DNA from: an uncultured Victivallales bacterium
GTDB lineage: Bacteria; Verrucomicrobiota; Lentisphaeria; Victivallales; UBA1829
Assembly: GCA_944390795.1 (NCBI GenBank)
Contig: CALXRI010000004.1
Coordinates: 1-64,000 of the forward strand
DNA length: 64,000 nt
Direction of reading: 5' to 3'
Shown here: in pieces, positions 25,132 to 33,791 of the stretch
How positions within the stretch are numbered: the stretch's first letter is position 1
Layout of the letters: the number at the start of each line of letters is the position of its first letter
Notes under the pieces: generated by a model
Databases searched by the model: none
The model's input: the letters and a program-made list of their open reading frames with translations, nothing else
What the model was told of the DNA's origin: nothing
Program-made: the position numbers and the translations under genes

Positions 25132-28062
25132 ATGAATCTGAGATGCGGAATGCTCGTTTTTTTTCTGTTCTCCGCGGCGCCGGGAGGCTTTGCCGTGGAA
25201 TCGCTGGAACTTGTGAAAGACGGAAAAGCCCGGGCGGTTTTTCTTCTTCCTGCCAATGCCGGAGAGACGGAAAAGCTTGCCGCCAGAGAATTTGCCGATT
25301 ATGTCGGGCGGATCACCTCCGTAAAGATTCCCGTGGCGGACAAAGCGCCGGACGGCATGGCGTCAATCCGCCTCGCACTGAGTGCAGCTCCCGAACTGCC
25401 GGAACGTCTGAAGGCGTCGGTGAAACGTCTGGAATATGACGGTTTTGCGCTTGATGTTTCCCGGGAGGGCGTCTGGATTGTCAGTGCGAAAAGGCGCGGA
25501 CTTCTGTACGGCGTCTATCATCTGCTGCGGGAATACGGCGGAGTGATCTGGTTTCATCCCGATCCGACGGAGGAGGGGGAGTTCGTCCCGCATGCCCCGG
25601 TTTTCCGGATTCCGTTTCAGACGACCGTGAAAAATCCCGCCTTCGAATACCGCCGTTTCGGCCTGAACGGCGGTTCCCTGAAAAACGACCATGTCCATGC
25701 CTGGTTCCTGCGCAACGGGATGCAGCTGTTCGTCAATTCCGATATCCCGAAACTCCGGGTGTTTGACCCGATTTACAAGGAGGGCGGGCACGATATGACC
25801 ACACTGCTCGTCGGATATGCCGGAACAAACCGGGAAATGAAGGCGGCAGAACAGAAACTCTACCGGGAACATCCCGAATATTTCGGACTGGATTCCAAAG
25901 GCATCCGCAGAATCGGCGGCAACAATGTCCGGAATGCTGTGCAGCCGTGCACCGGCAATCCGGAGGTCCTGAAGCGGATGGCGGATCACGCGCTTCAGCG
26001 CATTGCACGCTTCCGGGGGGCGGAAAACATCCGGACTCTCTGCAATGACGACCATACCAGCTGGTGCCTGTGCGAAAACTGCAGAAAGCTGGACGATCCC
26101 GCCGCGCCGCGCTCGAACCGCCATGCGGACCGTTGGTGGCATTTCGTCAATTACATGGCGCAGCGCATCCTGACGCCCGGACATCCGGAGAACAAACTGA
26201 ACGCACTGGTCTATCAGACTTTCCGCTATCCGCCGAAAACGGTCAAGCCGGATCCGCGCGTTTTCATCACCATCTGCCCCCATCAGCGCTGTTACATCCA
26301 CTCCCTGAACGATCCTTCCTGCCCGGTCAACGCCGGCGGCTTCCGGCAGATGTTCGAGGAATGGCACAAGGCGGGCATGCGGAGCGACACCTTTGAATAT
26401 CACACGCAGCTTCCCGGCGCGACGCGCTATCTTCCGATGGAGCGGGCGTGGATCCGGGACCTCCAGTATTACAAGAGCCTGAACATGGCCGGATTCGGAT
26501 TCATCACCCGCGCCGCGCTCAGCGATTTCGGTCCGAGGAAAAGCCCGTTCAACGACCATATGTGGATGTCCCTCTGGCAGCAGCACTGGCTGACCGCATA
26601 TTATTCCTGGAACATCGATGCGGATTTTGACACGGTCAGCGAGAAAATCAACTCGCGCTACTACGGTCCCGCATGGCGTCATATGAAACCCTACCGGGAG
26701 GAGCTGACCAGGGCTCTCTACGCTCCGAAGGTGCACATGGGCTACGGGACGCCGGACACCGCGCTCGGACGCTGCGGGGAAAGCGCGGGACTTTTCGATC
26801 GCCTTCACGGTTATCTCGACCGGGCCGAGCAGACCGCAGAAGGCGACAGGCTTCTGCTCAAGCGCATCGGGCGCGACCGTCTGTTCCTGAAGCTCAGCTG
26901 GGAGGACGCCTGCGAACAGTACAAGCAGATCAAACAGAAGGAATATTCGGCAAAACGCCTTTCCGGAACGCTTAAAATCGATGGCCGGCTGGATGAGGAC
27001 GCATGGCGCACGGCGCAGGTCATTACCGACTTCAAAAAAGCTCCGCAGGATGAGGCCGTCGGCAAAACTCCCGCCGATCCGCAGACGTTTGTGCGGATCC
27101 TCCATGACAATGACAATCTCTATTTCGGCATCGAGGCGATGAAGCCGAAAAACGGGAAAACCCTGGATGTCGCATCCTCCGACGGCATCCCCGGAGCCAT
27201 GAAGGGGAGCCATATTGAAATCTTTCTCACGCCGCCGGAACTGAACGGAAAGTATTATCACTTCGGATTCACCCGCAACGGGAGGAGTTTCCAGGCCCTG
27301 ACCGATTCCCCCGCCACCCGGGATGAGAAGGTCAGAATCAATTTCCAGTTCAAGATCACAGATGCGCCCGACCGCTGGATCGCGGAAGTGAAGGCGCCGG
27401 TAAGGAAGATTTCCACCGGAATCCGGGAGGGGTCCACCTGGAAGCTCAATATCGGGCGCGCGGCTCTGAACAAGGAAGGGAAAATGGAATATTCCTCCAT
27501 GTGCGCGGGACTTTTTCACGGTTCCTCCGGGCATCGCACGATGGCGTTCGGTGAACGCGGCGCGATCGTCAGGAACGGCGATTTTGAGGAGACCGGGAAG
27601 CCCCGCATCAAAAAGCATCTGAAGAAACACTGGGAATACCGTTCCGGCACCGTGCCGCTGCAGTGGTGGCTCAATGAGGGGAATACCGGCGCGATTGAAG
27701 TCCGGACGGGGGATGCGGCTTCCGGAAATTCCTACATCCGGGTTGCCGGGCTCAATTCCTTTGTCGAACAGCCCATGACCATTCCCGCCGACCGTCCGGA
27801 ACGTTACTCCTTTACCATGCGGGTCCGGGGCAGGGGCGAACTTCTGGTCCGCATCCGGAACCGCCTGGGGAAATACTCCGGGAATGCATACCAGAAGATC
27901 GATTCCGAGCAGTGGATTCCGGTCGTCGGAGTCATCGACCACGTTCCGGACGAACGGAATATGTTTACGCTCCGGATTACGGGCACACTTGACATCGACG
28001 ACGTCCGGGTCGACGCCGAGGCTCCCGAGGAGATGCCGGACGCGTCCAAACATCAGAACTGA
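25132..28062 (+). CDS. Secreted DUF4838 protein with CBM9-like domain
   Basis: A 976-residue exported protein beginning with a signal peptide (LRCGMLVFFLFSAAPGGFA). Residues 25-160 resemble the N-terminal domain of GH67 alpha-glucuronidases. The central part to about residue 600 is the DUF4838 barrel, with RRFGLNGGSLKNDHVHAW and the cysteine-rich site HTSWCLCENCRKL. Residues about 606-806 read as a CBM9-like sugar-binding module: LSGTLKIDGRLDEDAW and GSHIEIFLTPPELNGKYYHF. The final 170 residues are another beta-sandwich (GNSYIRVAGLNSFVEQPMT). DUF4838 proteins are thought to be glycosidases but few are characterised. It follows the pseudopilin gene and the GntR regulator. The exact substrate and catalytic residues cannot be read. 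Confidence 0.82.
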   Translation: MNLRCGMLVFFLFSAAPGGFAVESLELVKDGKARAVFLLPANAGETEKLAAREFADYVGRITSVKIPVADKAPDGMASIRLALSAAPELPERLKASVKRLEYDGFALDVSREGVWIVSAKRRGLLYGVYHLLREYGGVIWFHPDPTEEGEFVPHAPVFRIPFQTTVKNPAFEYRRFGLNGGSLKNDHVHAWFLRNGMQLFVNSDIPKLRVFDPIYKEGGHDMTTLLVGYAGTNREMKAAEQKLYREHPEYFGLDSKGIRRIGGNNVRNAVQPCTGNPEVLKRMADHALQRIARFRGAENIRTLCNDDHTSWCLCENCRKLDDPAAPRSNRHADRWWHFVNYMAQRILTPGHPENKLNALVYQTFRYPPKTVKPDPRVFITICPHQRCYIHSLNDPSCPVNAGGFRQMFEEWHKAGMRSDTFEYHTQLPGATRYLPMERAWIRDLQYYKSLNMAGFGFITRAALSDFGPRKSPFNDHMWMSLWQQHWLTAYYSWNIDADFDTVSEKINSRYYGPAWRHMKPYREELTRALYAPKVHMGYGTPDTALGRCGESAGLFDRLHGYLDRAEQTAEGDRLLLKRIGRDRLFLKLSWEDACEQYKQIKQKEYSAKRLSGTLKIDGRLDEDAWRTAQVITDFKKAPQDEAVGKTPADPQTFVRILHDNDNLYFGIEAMKPKNGKTLDVASSDGIPGAMKGSHIEIFLTPPELNGKYYHFGFTRNGRSFQALTDSPATRDEKVRINFQFKITDAPDRWIAEVKAPVRKISTGIREGSTWKLNIGRAALNKEGKMEYSSMCAGLFHGSSGHRTMAFGERGAIVRNGDFEETGKPRIKKHLKKHWEYRSGTVPLQWWLNEGNTGAIEVRTGDAASGNSYIRVAGLNSFVEQPMTIPADRPERYSFTMRVRGRGELLVRIRNRLGKYSGNAYQKIDSEQWIPVVGVIDHVPDERNMFTLRITGTLDIDDVRVDAEAPEEMPDASKHQN

Positions 28063-28502
28063 CGGATCCCGCTGCGCAGGTCCGGGCAACGGCGGAATTC
28101 CGTGAAAAGCGCGGTCCCGCTCCCGTTTTTTCCCCGGCAGGACATGATCCGCATCCGGCTTCCGGGAAAAAATCTGCCGGTTTTCGTGCCGTATTATGCT
28201 CATTTCCCAATGCCGGACTGGACTGGGGGGAAGATTCCGTCTCCGGCATGGAGAACAAAAAGCCGATTTGTCAGACAGGGACGCCGCCGCCTTCAATGAA
28301 AATCACGGGATGTCTCATCATGCTGTCTGCCGGTTGTGCCCGCAGGGGGGGCTGCGGGCCGGAATCTGCATGGCAAATGGCGATCCGGATTTCCGGATGA
28401 AAACGCAGCCCGGCGCTTCGGAACCGCGGACGGCAAAGAGATCGCTTTCGGCATTTCCCACGGCGGAATGTGAAAAAAAAGGAAAGAAGACCTTGTTCCC
28501 GC
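28063..28502. other. Intergenic region with a G-loop hairpin
   Basis: No gene is supported here. The notable element is at 28338-28359: stem GCCCGCAG / CTGCGGGC around a loop of six G. Short open frames across the region have no ribosome-binding site and no recognisable domain. Confidence 0.45.
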
Positions 28503-28530
28503 TTGATAACCCGGAACGTTCCGTTATAGT
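28503..28530 (+). promoter_or_regulatory. Promoter with a perfect palindrome in its spacer
   Basis: TTGATA (28503-28508), 16-base spacer, TATAGT (28525-28530), 36 bases before the epimerase start. The spacer holds the perfect 12-base palindrome CGGAACGTTCCG (28512-28523), placed so that a bound dimer would cover both boxes. Confidence 0.65.
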
Positions 28531-28565
28531 ATTTTCCTGTGAACATGATGATGGAGGACGAGGCT

Positions 28566-29522
28566 ATGACAGATGTTCTGATTATCGGAGGGAACCGTTT
28601 TCTGGGGAAGACAATTGCGGAGGCGTTTCTGCGGTCCGGCGCATACCGGGTCTATGAGCTGAACCGGGGAACCCGCCCTCCGAATGAAGGAATCGCGGGA
28701 CAGTTCCGCTGCGACAAGAGCGACCGCGAGGCGTTCGGGAAGATTCTTTCCTCCCGTTCCTGGGATGTGATTGTCGACACGATCCTGAAAGATGACGATC
28801 TGGAATTTGTGATCGACGCCCTGAAAGGCCGCGTCGGACATTTCATTCATACGGGTTCCATCGGGGTTTACGGCGACGCCCGGAGAATTCCCGCGCCGGA
28901 ATGGCTGCCCATGGCGAAGGGGGATCTCGCCGAGGAGATTGTCTTCAATGACAAGATCGCCCAGGACCAGGTGCTGATGCGCGCTTTTCAGGAAAGAGGC
29001 TTTCCCGCCACGATTCTGCGGATGAGCAATGTCTACGGGCCGGGGGATGTTCCGCTCGACGGGTGGGGCGGGCGCAATCCCCTCTTTTTCCAGATGATTC
29101 TCGAAGGCAGAACACTTCCGATTCCGGAGAACGGCCGCGCGCTGTTGCAGCCGGGACATGTGCAGGATCTGGGAAGGGCCTTCCTGCATGCGGCGAAACG
29201 TCCCGCGTCGATCGGCCAGATTTACAACATCTGCGGAAGCTGGAGTCTGATGCTCAAGGATTACGTCCGTCTTCAGGCGAAGATTCTCGGACGCGAAGTC
29301 CGGATGGAATATGTGTCCCAGGAGGAGCTGCTGAAGCGTTTCCCGAAAATCAGCGTGTACGGGCTGCGTTTTGTCTGCCAGCACATGTGCGCGGAGATTG
29401 CCAAGGCGGAGCGGGAGCTTGACTGGCGTCCGGAAATTCCGCTGGAGTCCGGGCTCCGGGACAATTTCCGGTGGATGTTTGAAAAAGGCCTGCTCCAGGA
29501 GAGCGCCGCGCCGCAGGAGTGA
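28566..29522 (+). CDS. NAD-dependent epimerase/dehydratase-family protein
   Basis: A 318-residue extended short-chain dehydrogenase. The start is the ATG at 28566 (MTDVLIIGGNRFLGKTIAEA), with TGGAGGACG before it; this places the NAD-binding GGNRFLG motif right at the N terminus as usual. VYG in FIHTGSIGVYGDARRI and the later RMSNVYGPGD are typical of the family, but the catalytic Tyr-x-x-x-Lys reads FNDKIAQDQ, with Phe in place of Tyr. This resembles the atypical SDR group that includes chloroplast RNA-binding and isoflavone-reductase-like proteins, in which the site is altered. It could act on a nucleotide sugar or be a binding protein. It is transcribed alone from its own promoter. Confidence 0.8.
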   Translation: MTDVLIIGGNRFLGKTIAEAFLRSGAYRVYELNRGTRPPNEGIAGQFRCDKSDREAFGKILSSRSWDVIVDTILKDDDLEFVIDALKGRVGHFIHTGSIGVYGDARRIPAPEWLPMAKGDLAEEIVFNDKIAQDQVLMRAFQERGFPATILRMSNVYGPGDVPLDGWGGRNPLFFQMILEGRTLPIPENGRALLQPGHVQDLGRAFLHAAKRPASIGQIYNICGSWSLMLKDYVRLQAKILGREVRMEYVSQEELLKRFPKISVYGLRFVCQHMCAEIAKAERELDWRPEIPLESGLRDNFRWMFEKGLLQESAAPQE

Positions 29523-29572
29523 AGAAGAATCGTCCGGACCTGTTCCGCATATCCCCGTTCGCCGGTGACGGA

Positions 29573-29854
29573 AAAATGCGCGAGCATTTTTCTCGGGGTC
29601 AAGAGTCGTTGACCCTTGCAGCGACGAAACGCTGGTCGCGCGGAGCGCGAAATTCCCGCCCGGAGCGGTTCAGACCGCTCGGTGACAAGAATTTTTCGAC
29701 AGAAAAGTTCGAGAGCTCCGGGCGTATTCATTGAGGCGAAAGAATGCGTGCGCATTTTTTCGTCACTTTTATACTCGATAATCACGAGAACTTCGGTTGC
29801 ATCCCTGAGGTTATACGCTGTTCCGGCGGCTCTCGAAGCTCCGCTTCTCGTCCT
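29573..29854. other. Hairpin-dense intergenic region
   Basis: A run of perfect small stem-loops with no gene: AAAAATGC-GCGA-GCATTTTT (29573-29592), GGGTCAA-GAGTCG-TTGACCC, CAGCG-ACGAAA-CGCTG, TCGCGC-GGA-GCGCGA, GAGCGGT-TCAG-ACCGCTC, GAAGC-TCC-GCTTC. Near 29825 CCGGCGGCT pairs with AGCCGCCGG about 40 bases further on. It joins directly to the third structured-repeat copy. Confidence 0.6.
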
Positions 29855-29967
29855 TGAGGGGATGGAACAGCCGCCGGGGGGATTTCGCCTTCGGCGCCCA
29901 GCTTGCGCAGCTGGAGCGCGGCAGGACTGAGAGTCCTGCACGAATCATAATTTGCGGTGCAAATTAT
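29855..29967 (-). repeat. Structured dispersed repeat, copy 3
   Basis: Read on the minus strand it follows the same plan as copies 1 and 2: hairpin ATAATTTGC-ACC-GCAAATTAT (29967-29947), TTCGTGC, AGTCCTGCCGCGCTCCAGCTGCGCAAGCTGG, hairpin CGCC-GAA-GGCG, then AAATCCCC. Here GCAGGACT-CTC-AGTCCTGC and CCAGCT-GCGCA-AGCTGG are also perfect stems. The first hairpin shares its position but almost no bases with those of the other copies. Confidence 0.65.
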
Positions 29968-30164
29968 TTTTTTATTGCGCATCTTCGGACGCAGATTTTG
30001 TTGCTTCGCATGTTTTGCGCATTTTTCCGTTTTCAACTGTTCCTTTCCCTTCCGCAACCGAATCGGGGACGGTGCCCCTGAGCCGGAATCTGAGTCCGTC
30101 TTTTTCCGTCAGGAACTTCGGACGCCCCTGGAAGAGGTCGCCCCGCCGAGGGGATTGCTCCTGT

Positions 30165-30980
30165 TCAGCTGCTCTGATAGCGGCTCCGGTAGAGAACCGG
30201 CGGGCAGGAGTAAAACTGCCGGAAGGCTTTGGAGAAATGATAGCGGTCCGCATATCCGGTCATGGCTGCGACTTCCTCTATGCTCCTGTCGGAATCAATC
30301 AGCAGCCGGCGCGCAGTTTCCATGCGCTGATTCAGAAGATAATGTTTCGGCGTTGTGCCGGTTTCCCGGAGAAAAAGACGGTAGAAATTATTCACCGAGA
30401 TCCCGATTCGCCTGCAGATTGCCCGGTTGCCGGAAAACGAGGCGAACTCCTGATTCATGATCTCCACGGCGCGGCGGATCCGGGAATCCAGAACGGTTTT
30501 TCCCGGAGGCAGAAATGCGTTCTCCGGAATCCGCAGCAGATAGTCGTAGACCAGCAGCCGGAATGCGAGCGCGCGAGAGATTTCCGTCCGGCACCGGAGA
30601 ATCCGCGGAAGGCATTTCGCCGCATGGGATGCCGGGAAACGGAGAATTTCCCTCCGGACGCGGTCAAAGGGCGCTCCGGACTCGAAATGAAGATAAAGAT
30701 GCTGAAACGGCTTCCGCGATTCCGTGGAAAAGGTTGTATAGGGCGGAATCAGGAAGAGATCAGGAGGATTCATTTCCATTTTCCTTCCGTTTGCCGTCAG
30801 TGTCGCGCCGGGATTCCTGTTCCAGTATAGAAGCCAGCTTCCCAGGTTGACATTGGAATGATTCCAGGATTCGACTTCTGCAAAGCCGAAGGTGGAAATT
30901 CTGATGTCGAAAGGGGGATAGGGATTCCGGAAAAGGAGATTTTCGGTATGATTTGACATGAAAAATCCAGCTTTTGACAT
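30165..30980 (-). CDS. AraC-family transcriptional regulator
   Basis: Regulator of 271 residues. Starts at 30980 or 30959 (MSNHTENLLF) are both possible; neither has a strong ribosome-binding site. The sensor half includes NLGSWLLYWNRNPGATL and PPDLFLIPPYTTFS, the usual AraC cupin pattern. The C-terminal part has both helix-turn-helix units, ICRRIGISVNNFYRLFLRE and EEVAAMTGYADRYHFSKAF, with a typical PPVLYR end. It diverges from the gene at 31065 over roughly 85 AT-rich bases, so that gene and perhaps the uronate genes beyond are its probable targets. The C-terminal domain is close to those of regulators of sugar utilisation; the ligand is unknown. Confidence 0.9.
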   Translation of the reverse strand: MSKAGFFMSNHTENLLFRNPYPPFDIRISTFGFAEVESWNHSNVNLGSWLLYWNRNPGATLTANGRKMEMNPPDLFLIPPYTTFSTESRKPFQHLYLHFESGAPFDRVRREILRFPASHAAKCLPRILRCRTEISRALAFRLLVYDYLLRIPENAFLPPGKTVLDSRIRRAVEIMNQEFASFSGNRAICRRIGISVNNFYRLFLRETGTTPKHYLLNQRMETARRLLIDSDRSIEEVAAMTGYADRYHFSKAFRQFYSCPPVLYRSRYQSS

Positions 30981-31002
30981 TTATTTTATCAGAACTTCCT
31001 CT

Positions 31003-31008
31003 TATAAT
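31003..31008 (+). promoter_or_regulatory. -10 box before the gene at 31065
   Basis: Perfect TATAAT in the divergent region. A perfect TTGACA at 30974-30979 is 23 bases away, too far for a normal pair, so the promoter would need the neighbouring AraC protein as activator or use a weaker -35 at 30980-30985. Confidence 0.45.
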
Positions 31009-31064
31009 ATATACACGAAAAGACATTCTTCAATGCCTCAAACCAAAGAAAAGGATTGCAAACG

Positions 31065-32084
31065 ATGAAGATCAGTGCGGAACAGCGTCACAGGCTTGAT
31101 CTGGCGATCGAGAGACTGTTCTCCAAATGTCATGAGGTCCGGAAACGCAGGACCGTGAAACTCGGGGAGACGGCCGCGCCCCGGCCCGCGGATTATGTGG
31201 AGGATGATCCGCTCTGCGGGAAAGTCGACACGGAATGGGTGAAGGACATCGAACCGGAGAATTCCGCTCTGGACGCCGTGATTCTGGAGCTCCTCCATGC
31301 CGCGCCCCGCCCGGACACCTCCTCCCTTGTGAAGCTCGGGGACGACAATCTCTGGGTCTGGGGAGGCCCGACTCCCTACTGGGGCGGAAGCATGGCCGAC
31401 GACACGCTCGTGAAGGGCGCGGATTACTTCCATGCGAAAAATGTCGTGTATGTCTACGGTCCGACCAGCGACAAGATGCTTGCCCTGCACGGCAAGTACA
31501 AAAGGATGCTCTGCCAGATCAATGCGAACTGCCGTACGCCCGGCGCCCAGGGAGGCGGCTCCGACGAAGAGAATGCGGAAATTCTCAGCCGTCTTTCCCT
31601 CCGGTATCCCAATATCGTCGGCGCGATGTGTGACGATGTGACCACGAACTATATGAAAATTGTTCTTCCGGAACGTTTCGAGGCCTGTTACAGGGCGCTG
31701 AAGAAGCACAATCCGGCGCTCCGGATGTACGGGGTCGTTTATACGCATGAGCTGGACAAAAAGGATTTCAGCTATATCCAGCCCTATATGGACGTGATCA
31801 ATCTCTGGTTCTGGCATAAGGATGAAATCCTCGAATATGATGAAAAAATCGAACTGTGCCGCAGGGCGTTTCCCGACAAGCCGATTGTTCAGGGGATTTT
31901 TCTCCATGAATACGGGCGGAGCGACGCCGGCAATCTTCCGGAGCTTCTGACCTATCAGCTTGACAAGGCGCGCGAGTACATGACACGGGGAATTGTGGAA
32001 GGCGTCATCCTCCTCGGCGACCGGGAGATCAAGAAGTGGCCGGAATCCGCGGAAGCGGTCCGGAAGTATCTGGAAAACCAGTAA
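31065..32084 (+). CDS. Uncharacterised barrel-like protein in a sugar locus
   Basis: A 339-residue protein without signal peptide; the ATG at 31065 has AAAGGA upstream. I cannot name the family. From about residue 85 on it alternates short hydrophobic strands and helices as in a (beta/alpha) barrel: DDNLWVWGGPTPYWGG, HAKNVVYVYGPTSDKML, IVGAMCDDVTTNYM, RMYGVVYTHELD, VINLWFWHKDEI, KPIVQGIFLHEYG and GIVEGVILLGDREI. The acidic pair in CDDVT and the Glu in LHEYG lie at strand ends where catalytic residues of such folds usually are. Divergent from an AraC regulator and 300 bases before uxaC, so a role in uronate or amino-sugar release is plausible but unproven. Confidence 0.6.
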   Translation: MKISAEQRHRLDLAIERLFSKCHEVRKRRTVKLGETAAPRPADYVEDDPLCGKVDTEWVKDIEPENSALDAVILELLHAAPRPDTSSLVKLGDDNLWVWGGPTPYWGGSMADDTLVKGADYFHAKNVVYVYGPTSDKMLALHGKYKRMLCQINANCRTPGAQGGGSDEENAEILSRLSLRYPNIVGAMCDDVTTNYMKIVLPERFEACYRALKKHNPALRMYGVVYTHELDKKDFSYIQPYMDVINLWFWHKDEILEYDEKIELCRRAFPDKPIVQGIFLHEYGRSDAGNLPELLTYQLDKAREYMTRGIVEGVILLGDREIKKWPESAEAVRKYLENQ

Positions 32085-32097
32085 CCCTGTTTTCCAG
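32070..32097 (+). terminator. Stem-loop across the stop codon at 32084
   Basis: Perfect 9-base stem CTGGAAAAC / GTTTTCCAG with a 10-base loop containing the stop codon. No T-run follows. It may end or stabilise the transcript of the gene at 31065. Confidence 0.35.
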
Positions 32098-32329
32098 GGA
32101 GGGGCGGCCGGTTCGGAGAGAGGGCTCCGGATCCGCCGCTCCTTATTTTTATCGCAAAGAGGATCATGCTTTTTCCCAATTCCGGTGCGTTCCTGCGGTG
32201 CGGCCCGTTCCCCGCAGACGGAATCTTCGAATCTTCCGGATATTTTGCACGGGTGTTCATTTCCGACATGTTTGCGTCAATTTTCCACATGGATTCCTCG
32301 TTTTTCCTCCGGATTTTCCGGAAAAGCTC

Positions 32330-32358
32330 TGGATTTCTCCCGGGAATCCGTCTATATT
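32330..32358 (+). promoter_or_regulatory. Possible promoter of uxaC-nagB
   Basis: TGGATT (32330-32335), 17-base spacer, TATATT (32353-32358), 38 bases before the uxaC start. The -35 is weak. The rest of the 312-base gap holds nothing I recognise. Confidence 0.4.
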
Positions 32359-32396
32359 AAACTCCGGAATGACGCAAAGCAAAACAAAGGATGTTC

Positions 32397-33767
32397 ATGA
32401 TGGCTTTTCTGGATGAAAAATATCTGATTGGAAATGACGTCGGCGCACAGCTCTTCGAGTCTGTGAAGGGGCTCCCGGTCATTGACGCGCACAACCATGC
32501 GGATGTCGCGGAGATCGCGGCGAACAGACCTTACACCGATCCGTGGCAGCTCTGCGCGGCGACCGACCACTATGTGTGGGAGATGCTCCGCAAGCGCAAT
32601 GTCCCGGAAGAGTTCATCACCGGAAAGACTGCGTCGAACAAGGAAAAGTGGATGAAACTTGCCTCCGTTTTTCCGGAGTTCGTCGGCAATCCGGTTTACG
32701 AGTGGATTCATCTGGATCTGCGGCGCAGCCTCGGCATTGAAAACGCCCTGCTGTCCGCGGAAACTGCTGAGGAGATCTGGAACAAGGCCGTGGCGGCGCT
32801 GGAATCGCGCCTTCCGCAGACGCTTGTCAAGGCGCAGAACATCGAGGCGATGTGCTCCACGGACGATCCCGTTGACACGCTGGAGCATCATGAAGCTGCG
32901 AACAGGGCGCTCGGGCGTCAGGTGATCCGTCCGACCTGGCGGCCGGACAAGGCGGTCAACATCTATCAGTCCGCCTTTCCCGCGTATGTCGGAAAACTTG
33001 CCGCCCGCTTCGGCATGAAGATCGTTTCGATCGACGATCTTGTGGATGCGCTGCGGCAGTCGCATGAATACTTCGAGGCGCGCGGCTGTGTCGCCAGCGA
33101 CCACGGCATTCAGTATCCGCTTTCCGGCGACGCGTCGAAGGAGGAGGCCGACCGCGCGTTCCGCATGGCGATGGAGGGGGGAAAACTCACGCAGGCGGAG
33201 ATCGACGCCTACATGTCTTATCTGACCGTTCAGGTTGCGGAGATGGACGCGAAGGCGAACTGGGTGTTCCAGATGCACATCGGCGCGGTCCGCGACGTCC
33301 GCGACGTGCTGTTCCGCAGTCTCGGTCCCGATGTCGGCGGCGACGTCTCCGATCATATGATCGACATCGTGCGTCCGCTCTGCCGTTTCCTCAACAAGTT
33401 CGACAACCGCCTCAAGGTGGTGCTTTACTGCCTCGACCCGCATCATCAGGCGTCGCTTGCGACCGTCGCCCGGGCATTCGGCAGAATGGTCCGTCTCGGT
33501 TCCGGCTGGTGGTTCAACGACACGCCGATCGGCATGCGCCGGCAGCTTGAGTACATCGGCTCCGTCGATCTGCTCTTCAACTTCGCCGGCATGGTTTCCG
33601 ATTCCCGCAAGATCCTTTCCTACGCGTCGCGCTTCGAGATGTTCCGCCGCGTGCTCTGCGATGTCGTCGGCACGTCTGTGCTGCGCGGGCAGATGCCGCT
33701 GGAACTCGCGGAAAAGCTGGTCCGGCGGATGTCCTATGAAGGTCCCAAATCGTTTTACGGTTTATAA
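32397..33767 (+). CDS. uxaC: Uronate isomerase UxaC
   Basis: A 456-residue cytoplasmic enzyme converting D-glucuronate to D-fructuronate and D-galacturonate to D-tagaturonate, the first step of uronate catabolism. The metal-binding H-x-H of the amidohydrolase superfamily is in PVIDAHNHADVAEI near residue 32. Other family blocks are NWVFQMHIGAVRDVRDVLF, KVVLYCLDPHHQASLATV and GSGWWFNDTPIGMRRQLEY, all strongly conserved in UxaC. Three clustered ATGs (32391, 32397, 32400) leave the exact start open; 32397 has the best spacing from AAAGG. nagB follows after 24 bases, so the pair may process both uronic and amino sugars from one polymer. Confidence 0.95.
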   Translation: MMAFLDEKYLIGNDVGAQLFESVKGLPVIDAHNHADVAEIAANRPYTDPWQLCAATDHYVWEMLRKRNVPEEFITGKTASNKEKWMKLASVFPEFVGNPVYEWIHLDLRRSLGIENALLSAETAEEIWNKAVAALESRLPQTLVKAQNIEAMCSTDDPVDTLEHHEAANRALGRQVIRPTWRPDKAVNIYQSAFPAYVGKLAARFGMKIVSIDDLVDALRQSHEYFEARGCVASDHGIQYPLSGDASKEEADRAFRMAMEGGKLTQAEIDAYMSYLTVQVAEMDAKANWVFQMHIGAVRDVRDVLFRSLGPDVGGDVSDHMIDIVRPLCRFLNKFDNRLKVVLYCLDPHHQASLATVARAFGRMVRLGSGWWFNDTPIGMRRQLEYIGSVDLLFNFAGMVSDSRKILSYASRFEMFRRVLCDVVGTSVLRGQMPLELAEKLVRRMSYEGPKSFYGL

Positions 33768-33791
33768 ACAATCAACCAGGAGAAAGACTCA

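Noticed and set aside
25363-28296. Minus-strand open frame of 977 codons
   Set aside because: Antisense of the DUF4838 gene, caused by GC-biased codon ends. The plus strand has signal peptide, known domains and the right start.
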